Virus record (IMG/VR): IMGVR_UViG_3300028596_000009
Location: 102,824 to 166,823 of that record
Reading direction: 5' to 3' (one strand)
Source: a virus
Length of the DNA: 64,000 bases
Shown here: positions 51,207-58,855 of the stretch, piece by piece
Layout: each line of letters begins with the position of its first letter
Numbering within the stretch: position 1 is the stretch's first letter
The notes under the pieces: model-generated
Database searches by the model: none
What the model was told of the DNA's origin: nothing
What the model saw: only the letters and a program-made list of their open reading frames with translations
Made by a program: the position numbers and the translations under genes

Positions 51207-51635
51207 ATGGACTTCGTCTCGGGCGCCCTCGCGCTCTCCCTCCTCGGAGGCGGTACCGTCGTCGCGGTGACCGTCCCCAACATGGGTCCGGACTGCAACA
51301 CCCGCTTCGAGATGCGCGCCGATGGCGTCGCCCAGGTCACGCGATGTGACGGCGTGATCCAGAAGGCGACCCCCGCGCAGATCATCGCCAAGGCGGCCAA
51401 GGGCACCGGCGGCCTCGTCTTCCGTGACGAGCAGGGCAACGACCTCGGCTCCGGCATCGGCGAGAACCAGTCGTTCATCTTCGTCAACTGCGGCCCGGAG
51501 AACTCCGGCCTTATCAGCGTGTACCAGATGGACACCGCGTCCGACGACAACATCGGCGGCGGCTGGGGCGGCCTCTACACCGGCTACGTGAAGAAGAAGT
51601 TCACGGAGAACCCGTCCGACTATCCCTGCAACTGA
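51207..51635 (+). CDS. Putative secreted or membrane-tethered protein (142 aa)
   Basis: Residues 1-25 (DFVSGALALSLLGGGTVVAVTV) are hydrophobic and could be a signal anchor. The remainder is polar with four Cys residues and a Gly-rich C-terminus (DDNIGGGWGGLYTGYVKKK). Shine-Dalgarno sequence GGAAAGGGGAAAG. The likely location is the cell surface or periplasm-like space. No family recognised. Confidence 0.55.
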   Translation: MDFVSGALALSLLGGGTVVAVTVPNMGPDCNTRFEMRADGVAQVTRCDGVIQKATPAQIIAKAAKGTGGLVFRDEQGNDLGSGIGENQSFIFVNCGPENSGLISVYQMDTASDDNIGGGWGGLYTGYVKKKFTENPSDYPCN

Positions 51636-51654
51636 GCGGAAGGAAGTGGACTCG

Positions 51655-51825
51655 ATGGAGCACACGCGGAGCGCCTACCTGCGTTTCACTTCGGCCGAGC
51701 TGAAGGAGAGGCTGGCCGATTACAACAAGGCTGTTCAGATCCTGCCCAACGAGAAGACCCGCGACAGCATGCACCAGATGATGAACGTCATGATCGACAT
51801 TCTGAAGGAGCGCAACGAGCTGTGA
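51655..51825 (+). CDS. Small helical protein (56 aa)
   Basis: ATG 51655 after AAGGAAG. Sequence is charged and helical (SAELKERLADYNKAVQIL), with Met-rich C-terminus (MHQMMNVMIDILKERNEL). GTGA overlap with the next gene. First gene of a long overlapping chain. Function unknown. Confidence 0.6.
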   Translation: MEHTRSAYLRFTSAELKERLADYNKAVQILPNEKTRDSMHQMMNVMIDILKERNEL

Positions 51826-52151
51826 AGATCCACATCAGGGACTTCGACCACAGCAAGCTGGTCACCCTTCCCTCGTACGCCAAGGCGGTCGAGGCGATCA
51901 AGAACCTCATGCTCGACGTGACGGAAGCAACCACCGACTGGGGTCTGAGCGAGGACCGGAACTTCCTTGGCGAGATTGTGGCCGCAGCAAAGTACATGGA
52001 CTACTGCGCGAACTGCGCGAAGTCTGGCGACGTGGGGCGTGTGGAGAGCTGCTGCATTCCGCGTGCCGTGTGTTTGAAGGAGTCGCACGCCCACTACGAG
52101 TGTTCGGTGTGCAGCTACGCGTGGACGTGCAGTTGGAGGTTCGACAAGTGA
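51822..52151 (+). CDS. Zinc-knuckle protein (109 aa)
   Basis: GTG start in a GTGA overlap. Cys pairs near residues 62-67 (CANC), 77-83 (CCIP...C), and CSVCSYAWTC near 94-103 suggest a zinc site near the C-terminus. N-terminal half is helical. Function unknown. Confidence 0.6.
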   Translation: MKIHIRDFDHSKLVTLPSYAKAVEAIKNLMLDVTEATTDWGLSEDRNFLGEIVAAAKYMDYCANCAKSGDVGRVESCCIPRAVCLKESHAHYECSVCSYAWTCSWRFDK

Positions 52152-52426
52152 AGTTCCACCCCCGCATGGAAGACGTCCAGGTCGCCAGGAACGACAAGGG
52201 CGACCACATCGGCTGGATCGGGAAGCTCGGCGACGGCTACACCTGGGTCGTCCCGTCCCTCGACGAGCCGGACGTGGTTCCGGCCCCCTTCGGTCTGATG
52301 AGCGTCAGCTCCCACACCGGCGACGGGAACTTCGAGACCCGCGAAGCTGCCCACCGCATGCTCACCGGCATGTACGAGCGGCCCGAACTGTACGGCTTCA
52401 CCCGAGAGAACTGGGCAGCACTGTGA
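52148..52426 (+). CDS. Small unknown protein (92 aa)
   Basis: GTG 52148 overlaps the preceding stop; a longer frame upstream lies over the zinc-knuckle gene. The product has a compact beta-rich middle (IGWIGKLGDGYTWVVPSLDEPDVVPAPFG) and no Cys. Unknown function. Confidence 0.6.
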   Translation: MKFHPRMEDVQVARNDKGDHIGWIGKLGDGYTWVVPSLDEPDVVPAPFGLMSVSSHTGDGNFETREAAHRMLTGMYERPELYGFTRENWAAL

Positions 52427-52554
52427 CCCTCAGCAACGAGAAGCTCGACATCCGGCCCAAGCCCGAGAGCACCGAGAGCACCTCGCAGGACACCACCGTC
52501 TACGACGGGGACCGGGGTGGCTGGTACCCGCCCGGCGAGTCGAAGGAGAAGTGA
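52423..52554 (+). CDS. Microprotein (43 aa)
   Basis: GTG 52423 overlaps the upstream stop by GTGA, and its TGA is interlocked with the next GTG. Polar, Ser/Thr/Glu-rich with a C-terminal GGWYPPGESKEK. The double coupling is the main support that it is real. Confidence 0.5.
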   Translation: MTLSNEKLDIRPKPESTESTSQDTTVYDGDRGGWYPPGESKEK

Positions 52555-52757
52555 AGATGGGCAACGACGACGTCTCCGTCAAGGGGCGCGTGTTCAACGC
52601 CCTTGGCGCCTACTTGACCGACAACCGGGAGATGCTGGTCGAACTCCTCCTGAACCCGGACGACGATGACGTGGCCGAGGCCCAGGGAGTGATCGACGAC
52701 CTCGGCCACGAACTCATCCGGCGCTTCATGTCGATGGGCTCCGAGGAGTCGGCGTGA
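52551..52757 (+). CDS. Small acidic protein (68 aa)
   Basis: GTG 52551 in a GTGA overlap; ATG 52557 is an alternative. Acidic middle (NPDDDDVAEAQGVIDDL) between two helical segments; MSMGSEESA tail. Unknown. Confidence 0.55.
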   Translation: MKMGNDDVSVKGRVFNALGAYLTDNREMLVELLLNPDDDDVAEAQGVIDDLGHELIRRFMSMGSEESA

Positions 52758-52972
52758 TCGGCAAGGACGGGTCGGTCATCAGGTTCACCGACATCGAACT
52801 GCTTCCGTCCGACTGGCCGAGCTGCGCCGACGAGAAGCTGACGCGCATGTTCTGCGCCGAGTGCCGTGGCGTCGCGGGCCTCTTGTGTAACTGGTGCGCC
52901 GACACCGGTTACCGGACCAAGGACAGCCACTTCGTGAAGTGCGAGGACGACTGGCACAAGGGGGAGGCATGA
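52754..52972 (+). CDS. Zinc-finger microprotein (72 aa)
   Basis: GTG in a GTGA overlap. CAECRGVAGLLCNWC (about 33-47) is a CxxC...CxxC zinc ribbon with a CEDDWH tail. Such domains often bind DNA or RNA polymerase. Unknown target. Confidence 0.6.
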   Translation: MIGKDGSVIRFTDIELLPSDWPSCADEKLTRMFCAECRGVAGLLCNWCADTGYRTKDSHFVKCEDDWHKGEA

Positions 52973-53181
52973 GCAACTTCATCGACCGGAACCGCCTCAC
53001 GGAAGTAATGGCCCAGACTGCGCAGATGGCCAGCGACATTCTGCTCAACAAGACCGAGAAGATGGTGGAAGTCCTCAACCTGCGGACCGAGGCCGAGCAG
53101 GATGTCGTCCGGCAGACCATCGAGATCATCGTGAACGATCTGCGCGACCGGGCCGCTGTACTCAGAGAGGAGCGAGAATGA
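52969..53181 (+). CDS. Small helical protein (70 aa)
   Basis: ATG 52969 after GGGGGAGG. Helix-rich, with AQTAQMASDILLNKTEKM and a charged C-terminus. No Cys, no membrane part. ATGA overlap with its neighbour. Unknown function. Confidence 0.55.
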   Translation: MSNFIDRNRLTEVMAQTAQMASDILLNKTEKMVEVLNLRTEAEQDVVRQTIEIIVNDLRDRAAVLREERE

Positions 53182-53510
53182 CCGAACACCGCAAGCCGAT
53201 CGCGGTCGGCGACATGGTCCACGAGTTCGCCCAGGGGTTCTTCGGCCGCGACAGCTACAACTGCATGCAGGTCGTGGAGACCGGACCGGACTGGATTCTG
53301 GTCCAGTCGGCGGAAGGTGAGAACGAGCGGGTCGAGGGCTTCGACCGCCTCATCAAGTTCATGGAACTGCGCGACTTCCAGGCTCGCGAGGGATGCCCGT
53401 ACGACCAGCGGAACGTCAACTGGAACGAAGACGGCTGGTGCCACTTCAAGAGCGCCGTACAGCTCACCGAAGGCGGACCCCCCCTCCTTCCGCCCAAGAT
53501 CCCGTGGTGA
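53178..53510 (+). CDS. Unknown protein (110 aa)
   Basis: ATG in an ATGA overlap after GAGAGGAG. Beta-rich with several Trp and Cys (EGCPYDQRNVNWNEDGWCHF). Middle VQSAEGENERVEGFDRLI suggests a small OB- or SH3-like fold. Unknown function. Confidence 0.55.
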   Translation: MTEHRKPIAVGDMVHEFAQGFFGRDSYNCMQVVETGPDWILVQSAEGENERVEGFDRLIKFMELRDFQAREGCPYDQRNVNWNEDGWCHFKSAVQLTEGGPPLLPPKIPW

Positions 53511-53878
53511 CCCCGTACGTCCGCGAGGGCGACTCCGACATGTTCCGCCGAGCTGTGCATCTCGTCGTAGGGGCGCAGCTCGGCGCGGTCACCTTCATCC
53601 AGCGAAGGCTCCGGATCCGCTTCGTCGAGGCCAAGGCTCTGCTCGACGAGATGACGGCCCGGGGCATCACCGGACCCGAATACGGCTCATTCGCACGGAA
53701 GGTGCTCATCAAGGAGTGCCAGCAGTGCGGCCGGGTCGGCAAGACCCGCTACATGGTGGTCCCGGCCACCGAGCACGACACGTTCCGCCAGGAAGTCGGC
53801 ATGGACCCGATCTGGATGTGCTCCAGCCGGACCGCCTGCCGCAAGCGCTGGCCCAAGACGAACGAGGTGGACGAATGA
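53507..53878 (+). CDS. FtsK gamma-domain protein with zinc site (123 aa)
   Basis: Residues about 10-68 match the winged-helix FtsK_gamma domain (DMFRRAVHLVVGAQLGAVTF, IQRRLRIRFVEAKALLDEM, ARGITGPEYG), the module that reads the KOPS sequences guiding chromosome translocation. It is present without any ATPase motor. The C-terminal CQQC...CSSRTAC is a likely zinc site. Interference with host FtsK or segregation, or use of the fold as a regulator, are both possible. GTG start in a TGGTGA overlap. Confidence 0.8.
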   Translation: MTPYVREGDSDMFRRAVHLVVGAQLGAVTFIQRRLRIRFVEAKALLDEMTARGITGPEYGSFARKVLIKECQQCGRVGKTRYMVVPATEHDTFRQEVGMDPIWMCSSRTACRKRWPKTNEVDE

Positions 53879-54144
53879 CCCTCATCGACCCGAGCAAGCC
53901 GTACGGGCTCAACCACTACCTGGCGACGACCCCTGCGCCGGAAGGGGCGAAGAACTTCCCCTCGGCGATCAGTATCTACTGCGACGCCTGCGGTATCACG
54001 CAGACCGCCGACTACGTGGTCAACGACCACATGACCCGGTTCGAGCGCTTCCAGGTCGCCCGCAACTACCTGAACGCCGAAGCGGGCTGGCAGTGCAACG
54101 AGGAGGCCGACCTGTGCTCCCGCTGCGCGAGCGGTGACCAGTGA
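53875..54144 (+). CDS. Small zinc-knuckle protein (89 aa)
   Basis: ATG 53875 in an ATGA overlap. CDACGITQTAD near residue 37 and CNEE...CSRC near the C-terminus. N-terminal half polar. Unknown function. Confidence 0.55.
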   Translation: MTLIDPSKPYGLNHYLATTPAPEGAKNFPSAISIYCDACGITQTADYVVNDHMTRFERFQVARNYLNAEAGWQCNEEADLCSRCASGDQ

Positions 54145-54551
54145 GGTACTCCGACAAGTTCGTCCACTCCCACCACCCGTACGCCATCGACTACGCGTCG
54201 CTGCGATGGGAGGGGGAGTGGGGTCACATAGGGGCCCTGTGGTTCCGCAGGAAGCACGGCATCGCCACGGTGCACATCGGCGGCCTGCGGAACCTCACCC
54301 ACCTGAGGACGACCGACCCGGTCTCCTTCCTGGAGGAGTTCACCGCTGGTGAGCACAGCGGGTACTGCACCGCACGCTGGGACGGTGAGAACTACCTGGG
54401 CCCGAAGGACCCTGAGCTGATGGCCGCGAACCTGGAGATCCTGCGTCCCGCGCTGGACGGCTTCCTGTGCCGGAAGTTCGAGCAAACCCCGTGGATACCG
54501 GAGAACTACACCGGCTGGTGGATGTTCCGACAGTCGAGGAGGAAGTCGTGA
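54141..54551 (+). CDS. Unknown protein (136 aa)
   Basis: GTG in a GTGA overlap. Beta-rich start with several His and aromatic residues (DKFVHSHHPYAIDYASLRWEGEWG), then helical (MAANLEILRPALDGFL). A basic C-terminus (RQSRRKS). No motif recognised. Confidence 0.55.
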   Translation: MRYSDKFVHSHHPYAIDYASLRWEGEWGHIGALWFRRKHGIATVHIGGLRNLTHLRTTDPVSFLEEFTAGEHSGYCTARWDGENYLGPKDPELMAANLEILRPALDGFLCRKFEQTPWIPENYTGWWMFRQSRRKS

Positions 54552-54820
54552 AGGACGAACCGACCGAAGGAAAGTGCGGTCGCTGCAAGCAGACCAGGCA
54601 CCTGTTCCGGTACAAGCCGAAGCACGACTGCGTCGAGGCCATCGGCACCGTCGACCTGATCGACGCCTTCACGCACATCGCCTCGATCGGTGACAACGGT
54701 GACCACTGGTGCATGAGCAAGATCGAACGGTACCCGCAGCGGCTGATGGTGTGCACGACGTGCTTCCAGAAGGAAGTCGTCGAGGAGGAGCACCTTATCG
54801 AGAACGTGCTGGAGGGCTGA
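54548..54820 (+). CDS. Zinc-knuckle protein (90 aa)
   Basis: GTG 54548 after AGGAGG and within the previous stop. CGRC near residue 10, CVE, and CTTC near 69 are candidate ligands; VDLIDAFTHIASIGDNG helical. Unknown function. Confidence 0.55.
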   Translation: MKDEPTEGKCGRCKQTRHLFRYKPKHDCVEAIGTVDLIDAFTHIASIGDNGDHWCMSKIERYPQRLMVCTTCFQKEVVEEEHLIENVLEG

Positions 54821-55068
54821 TGAACACGGGACTGAAGGAACTGATCCGGTTCGTTGTCGAGGCGATCGAGGAGGACGTCGACTCCTCGCCTTCGGAGAGG
54901 GCCATGCGCAAGCAGTTCGTGAACCTCGCGCTCTCGCTGTCGTACGGCCTGGAGGGTGAGTGCGTGCCTCACATCATCGACACCCAGCGCAAGATGTTCA
55001 TCGTGCTGGCCAGCGTGTACGCCAACCGTCCCGGTGGCCGGGAAGTTCTGATCAATGCGGAAAGGTAA
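54820..55068 (+). CDS. Small helical protein (82 aa)
   Basis: ATG 54820 shares a base with the upstream stop (TGATG). Helical with acidic run (VEAIEEDVDSSPSERAM) and Tyr/Leu-rich centre. Unknown function. Confidence 0.55.
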   Translation: MNTGLKELIRFVVEAIEEDVDSSPSERAMRKQFVNLALSLSYGLEGECVPHIIDTQRKMFIVLASVYANRPGGREVLINAER

Positions 55069-55072
55069 CCCG

Positions 55073-55264
55073 ATGAAGACCACGACCAGGGTCCGTCTGT
55101 ACGGCGGCAGGGTCGTTCACGAGGCGGCTCCGGCGGAGGTGATAGGCGGGCACTACACGACCTGCCTGACCTACCTGTCGGAGGGTGCGATCAACAACTG
55201 GATGCCGGACGCGACGCCGATCTCCTGCGTCCGCTGCCTGCGGATCAAGAAGCGTGTGCAGTGA
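55073..55264 (+). CDS. Small protein with CVRC pair (63 aa)
   Basis: ATG 55073 follows GGAAAGG; ATG 55055 overlaps the upstream gene. Beta-rich with ISCVRCLRIKKRVQ at the C-terminus, a possible half zinc site plus basic tail. Unknown function. Confidence 0.5.
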   Translation: MKTTTRVRLYGGRVVHEAAPAEVIGGHYTTCLTYLSEGAINNWMPDATPISCVRCLRIKKRVQ

Positions 55265-55440
55265 ACCGCGACTACCTGAACAGGGTGCCGGGCGAGGAGC
55301 GGGTGCACATCGAGTTCCTGCCCGTGGACGTGGCCGAAGTGCTGGCCGACCTGAAAAACGCACCGGCCCTGACCGCGCGTACCCGGCGCCTGGTCCAGAT
55401 CCTCGAAGAGGTCGACGTCCTCTTCACCGGAAAGGAGTGA
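55261..55440 (+). CDS. Microprotein (59 aa)
   Basis: GTG 55261 in a GTGA overlap. Acidic, with helix VAEVLADLKNAPAL and RRLVQILEEVDVLF. Ends at a GGAAAGGAG that serves the next gene. Unknown function. Confidence 0.5.
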   Translation: MNRDYLNRVPGEERVHIEFLPVDVAEVLADLKNAPALTARTRRLVQILEEVDVLFTGKE

Positions 55441-55442
55441 AC

Positions 55443-55775
55443 ATGGAAGAGAAGCTGCCTCGGATGATCACCGACTTCCGCGAGCTGGCACCGTACATCG
55501 AGAAGAAGTCCGAGCACTGGCAGGCGTGGTGGGATGGCTTTGACGGCTGGGATGGCTACGTCGCCTACACGACCCTCGACTCCGCCATGCGCTGCTCGGT
55601 CGAGCACTATATGCGGGAAGAGTACTCCTGGGACCACGACGATCCGGACGAGGACGCGCCGGACACCAAGTTCCAATGGCAGTTGGAGCACGGTCGCTGG
55701 TACCTGCTCGACGGTGAGCGCGGTACCGGTGTCCAGCTCTACCGGGTCACCGTGTACGGGCCGGGGGCGTCGTGA
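55443..55775 (+). CDS. Unknown acidic protein (110 aa)
   Basis: ATG 55443 immediately after GGAAAGGAGTGAAC. Rich in Trp, Asp and Tyr (WQAWWDGFDGWDGYV, DDPDEDAPD). Probably a DNA-mimic-like acidic surface, but this is a composition observation only. GTGA overlap with the HIT gene. Confidence 0.5.
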   Translation: MEEKLPRMITDFRELAPYIEKKSEHWQAWWDGFDGWDGYVAYTTLDSAMRCSVEHYMREEYSWDHDDPDEDAPDTKFQWQLEHGRWYLLDGERGTGVQLYRVTVYGPGAS

Positions 55776-56146
55776 ACAACAAGAGCTGTGTCTTCTGCCG
55801 GATCATCGTTGGCATGGAGAAGGCCAAGTGGGTCATCGATCCGGACCACTGGGTGGACGCCGTGGCTTTCGTTCCGCTGAACCCGGTGACCGAGGGGCAT
55901 GTGCTGGTGGTGCCGAAGGAGCACACGCCCGACTTCGCCGCCGACCCGGAGATTTTCGCGAAGACCGCACGGCGTGCCGGTGAGCTGATGCGGTGGTCTC
56001 CGCGCCCGATGAACCTGATCACGTCACGGGGCCGGGAGGCGACGCAGAGCGTCTTCCACCTGCACCTTCACCTGGTGCCGCGTGCGGAGAACGATGGGCT
56101 GGCGCTTCCCTGGTACAGCGGCAAGGGGAAGAAGCGTGACCACTGA
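55772..56146 (+). CDS. HIT-family nucleotide hydrolase (124 aa)
   Basis: An N-terminal CVFCRII zinc-type pair is followed by FVPLNPVTEGHVLVVPKEH and the histidine triad FHLHLHLVPR (about 99-108), the HxHxH catalytic signature. HIT enzymes hydrolyse nucleoside phosphoramidates, adenylylated substrates or diadenosine polyphosphates. The phage copy may clean adenylylated intermediates or alter host signal nucleotides. GTG start in an overlap. Confidence 0.85.
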   Translation: MNNKSCVFCRIIVGMEKAKWVIDPDHWVDAVAFVPLNPVTEGHVLVVPKEHTPDFAADPEIFAKTARRAGELMRWSPRPMNLITSRGREATQSVFHLHLHLVPRAENDGLALPWYSGKGKKRDH

Positions 56147-56552
56147 GGACGGCTACCTGGCCCGGCGGACCAGGAACATCCTGGACGCCTACGCGAACTA
56201 CGCGACGAAGTGCCAGAGCGGGGCTGCCGCTCTGAATCCGGAGGAGATCCTGTCGTTCGCCAGGACGTCGCTGACGAAGACGGACTTCGTGCACGGCATG
56301 AGCCTGAACGTGATCCTGTCGGAGTTCAAGAACGGCGACGAGACTTCGTGGAACGAGGAGTTCGACTGGATCACCACGAACAACGAGGACAACCTGAACC
56401 GGGTGATTCAGGGCGTGAAGCTCGGCACGATGCCTCCTGTGGAGCTGTGCTTCGCGGAGATGCGCGTCATCGACGGGCATCACCGGATCCTGGCTCACTC
56501 TGCGCTGGGCCTGGAGATGATTCCGGTCTGCGACGCATGGTCGAAGGGATAG
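56136..56552 (+). CDS. ParB-fold protein (138 aa)
   Basis: GTG 56136 overlaps the HIT gene by 11 bases. Near residues 107-130, PPVELCFAEMRVIDGHHRILAHSALG matches the ParB/Srx-fold motif V-x-D-G-x-H-R-x-x-A-x-x-x-x-G. ParB-fold proteins include DNA-binding partition proteins, CTP-dependent clamps and nucleases. No helix-turn-helix DNA-binding domain follows, so this is probably a small catalytic or ligand-binding version. N-terminal 90 residues are helical. Confidence 0.65.
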   Translation: MTTEDGYLARRTRNILDAYANYATKCQSGAAALNPEEILSFARTSLTKTDFVHGMSLNVILSEFKNGDETSWNEEFDWITTNNEDNLNRVIQGVKLGTMPPVELCFAEMRVIDGHHRILAHSALGLEMIPVCDAWSKG

Positions 56553-56555
56553 AGG

Positions 56556-56867
56556 ATGAGCGAGAAGACCGAGACTCAGGACGCGGTGGCCTACCGCATC
56601 CGCGCCGAGCTGGTGTGCTGCGACATCTATGGCACGGTCCAGAAGTGGGCCACCGAGTTCGAGTCGCGCGGTGTTCCGAACGCCTTGCAGGTGGCGATGG
56701 ACAACGCCCGGGTGGCCCGCCGGTGGCACGACCTCTGCTACTGGGGTGAGGCATCGGCCCGAATCGCGGAGGGCGGCTGTCCCGGCTACGAGACGGAGCC
56801 GAACCTGTGCCGCTGTACCTGCGAGGGCTGCAAGCACAACTGTTCCGCACACAAGGAGGACGTGTGA
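56556..56867 (+). CDS. Cys-rich protein (103 aa)
   Basis: ATG 56556 after AGAGG. C-terminal CRCTCEGCKHNC (about 88-99) is a dense Cys cluster, with additional Cys at CCDI near 20. Probably binds zinc. Function unknown; GTGA overlap downstream. Confidence 0.55.
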   Translation: MSEKTETQDAVAYRIRAELVCCDIYGTVQKWATEFESRGVPNALQVAMDNARVARRWHDLCYWGEASARIAEGGCPGYETEPNLCRCTCEGCKHNCSAHKEDV

Positions 56868-57106
56868 CCGACGAGAAGATGATCGGCGAGGCGGCGAAGC
56901 TGATCCGGCATGGCGACAACCGTGTGGACATATCCCTGCGGGGTCCGCTCGCCGACCTGCTGAGTGAGCTGGAGGAGCACGCCGACTCCGAGTACGCGTG
57001 CTGCGACAACGGAGTCAGGCAGTGCTACGAGATCGGCGGCGTCACCATGAACCTGGTCGACGCAATCCTGAAGCCGTTCACCGCGACCGACGGCAGCAGC
57101 GCGTGA
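56864..57106 (+). CDS. Small unknown protein (80 aa)
   Basis: GTG 56864 after GGAGG. Helical start (EKMIGEAAKLIRHGDN), CC pair near residue 47. GTGATG overlap with the next gene. Unknown. Confidence 0.5.
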   Translation: MTDEKMIGEAAKLIRHGDNRVDISLRGPLADLLSELEEHADSEYACCDNGVRQCYEIGGVTMNLVDAILKPFTATDGSSA

Positions 57107-57426
57107 TGTACGACGAGGACACACTCGTGGTCGAGTCCCGGGCCGAGCCTGCACACTCGGACCAGATCCCACTGCCGACCGATGACTACTGGTTCCACCG
57201 GATCGGCCTCGGGGGCGGATGCTTCCTGGCATCCTTCCGGATGTTCGGCGTCACGGTCATCGGCTTCAGTCCCGCCAACGGTCTCACCCGGTCGCACCCG
57301 GCGCATTACCCGGTCGACGAGATCTACAAGTACATCCGCAGCGCCAAGCCCGACACCATCACTGCCGACACCTGCTTCGCGGCGATCAAGTTGCTGAAGG
57401 AAACCCTGGACAAGGAGACGGAATGA
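57106..57426 (+). CDS. Unknown protein (106 aa)
   Basis: ATG 57106 overlaps the upstream stop; GTG 57103 is an alternative. Beta-rich centre (YWFHRIGLGGGCFLASFRMFGVTVIGF) and helical C-terminus. Unknown function. Confidence 0.55.
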   Translation: MYDEDTLVVESRAEPAHSDQIPLPTDDYWFHRIGLGGGCFLASFRMFGVTVIGFSPANGLTRSHPAHYPVDEIYKYIRSAKPDTITADTCFAAIKLLKETLDKETE

Positions 57427-57677
57427 ATCAGCGTGAGTACAACGACCGGCGCTCCATGGCGGAGCTGCGTGAGCACGTCGCCGTTCTGGAGCAGCAGCTC
57501 CTTGGCATGTCCGAGGTTGCCAAGGAGAACGAGCAGGCCCTGCTGGGCATCGACAAGCTCCTGCGGATCATCTCCGAGACCGTCGTCGAGGCCAACGACG
57601 TCGGTGGCGTCGACCTGAACGACCTGGCCGACCGAGTGTGCGCCGAGGGCTTCGAGCTGCCCGGGGACGACGAGTGA
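57423..57677 (+). CDS. Coiled-coil protein (84 aa)
   Basis: ATG 57423 in an ATGA overlap. N-terminal 50 residues are a heptad coil (MAELREHVAVLEQQLLGMSEVAKENEQALLG). Acidic C-terminus. Unknown partner. Confidence 0.55.
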   Translation: MNQREYNDRRSMAELREHVAVLEQQLLGMSEVAKENEQALLGIDKLLRIISETVVEANDVGGVDLNDLADRVCAEGFELPGDDE

Positions 57678-58009
57678 CGGCGGGCGCCGACATGGTGCTG
57701 TGCGGCGGTCTCGGTCCGGCGGAGGAACCGGGTACCTGGCGGCCGTGTCGACTGGAGGAGGGTCACAACTCCCCCTGTATGCCTGTCCCGGATCCTGTGC
57801 GGGCCGAGCTGGTCAAGCTGCGCAGTGACTACCAGGGGCTGGCCGACTGCTACCGAAGGACCGATGATGCGCTGGACCGCCTGATGGACGAGATGGACCG
57901 GCTGCGCGACCGGTACCACGAGAAGGACACCGAGTTCGGGCGCGCTGTCCGATGGGTGGTCGACTGCCTGGATGCTGCCCTCGAAGGTCGTGACCGTCCT
58001 CACCCGTGA
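57674..58009 (+). CDS. Unknown protein with CxxC-like ends (111 aa)
   Basis: GTG 57674 in a GTGA overlap. N-terminal CGGLG...CRLEEGHNSPCMP (His/Cys) and a C-terminal helical coil (DEMDRLRDRYHEKDTEFGR). Unknown. Followed by a 73-base gap without a clear promoter. Confidence 0.5.
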   Translation: MTAGADMVLCGGLGPAEEPGTWRPCRLEEGHNSPCMPVPDPVRAELVKLRSDYQGLADCYRRTDDALDRLMDEMDRLRDRYHEKDTEFGRAVRWVVDCLDAALEGRDRPHP

Positions 58010-58082
58010 ACCGTCCAGGACTGGACTGTACGTACTGCCGCACGCTGAGAGAGTGACGGCACGCCAGAAAAGGAGAAAGACC

Positions 58083-58337
58083 ATGTACGAGATCGACTTG
58101 CGCAGGGTGAGCTTCGCCTCCCCGCAGGCCCGCGAGAATTCCACGAGGCGCCTGGGTGCCGCCTCGGTCAGCTCCATCCTCCCCGACCGCGCCTACCGAT
58201 CGCTGTGCCACTTGCACCTGTACGCGACCGAGAAGATCGCCAAGCTCCCCGACATCCCCGAGGGGGACCTGAGCACCCTCGCGTCGCTGGACTACCTCTT
58301 CCTCGACGAGGACAAGGTGGAGGTGACCCTCCGGTGA
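58083..58337 (+). CDS. Small unknown protein (84 aa)
   Basis: ATG after GAAAAGGAGAAAG. Polar N-terminus, helical RAYRSLCHLHLYATEKIAK, acidic C-terminus. Start of a new overlapping chain that leads to the HD hydrolase. Unknown function. Confidence 0.55.
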   Translation: MYEIDLRRVSFASPQARENSTRRLGAASVSSILPDRAYRSLCHLHLYATEKIAKLPDIPEGDLSTLASLDYLFLDEDKVEVTLR

Positions 58338-58855
58338 GCGTGCTCTCCACCGCGTACAAGATCGCATGTCAGGCGCACCTGGAGCAGACCGACAAGCTCG
58401 GTGTTCCGTACGTCGACCACGTCGGATGGGTGGCCACCGGCCTCGGATCCTTCGGTGACGACGAGCTGACCGCCGCAGCCTGGCTGCACGACGTTCTGGA
58501 GGACACCGACCTGACCGGCGAGGATCTCCTCCGCGCGGGAATCACCGAGCGGACGGTGCGGATCGTCGAGGCCGTCACCAACCAGCCGGGTCAGTCGTAC
58601 CTGGAGAAGATCGCCGGGATCACCGACCCGTGCGCGGTGCTCGTGAAGATCTCCGACAACGCGCACAACTCCCGGCCGGACCGGCTGGCGGGACTTGACG
58701 AAGAAACCCGCAAGCGGCTGGTCGTGAAGTACCGCAAGGCCCGGAAGATCCTGTGGCCGAGGGCTGGAAAGGGCGCCGTTCTGCGGATCGTGCGTATCGT
58801 CAACCCTGACCTGCTGGAGCAGGTGGAGGACGAGTTCCGACAGCCCTGGGAGTGA
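58334..58855 (+). CDS. HD-domain hydrolase, small ppGpp-hydrolase-like (173 aa)
   Basis: HD signature residues are in order: YVDHVG (His), AAAWLHDVLEDTDLTGEDLL (HD and ED), and KISDNAHNSRPDRL (Asp). This order and spacing resemble the RelA/SpoT HD domain and the single-domain MESH1-type ppGpp hydrolases, which use an ED pair. No synthetase or other domain is present. It may lower host alarmone during infection. C-terminal 40 residues are basic and helical. GTG start in a GTGA overlap. Confidence 0.75.
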   Translation: MSVLSTAYKIACQAHLEQTDKLGVPYVDHVGWVATGLGSFGDDELTAAAWLHDVLEDTDLTGEDLLRAGITERTVRIVEAVTNQPGQSYLEKIAGITDPCAVLVKISDNAHNSRPDRLAGLDEETRKRLVVKYRKARKILWPRAGKGAVLRIVRIVNPDLLEQVEDEFRQPWE

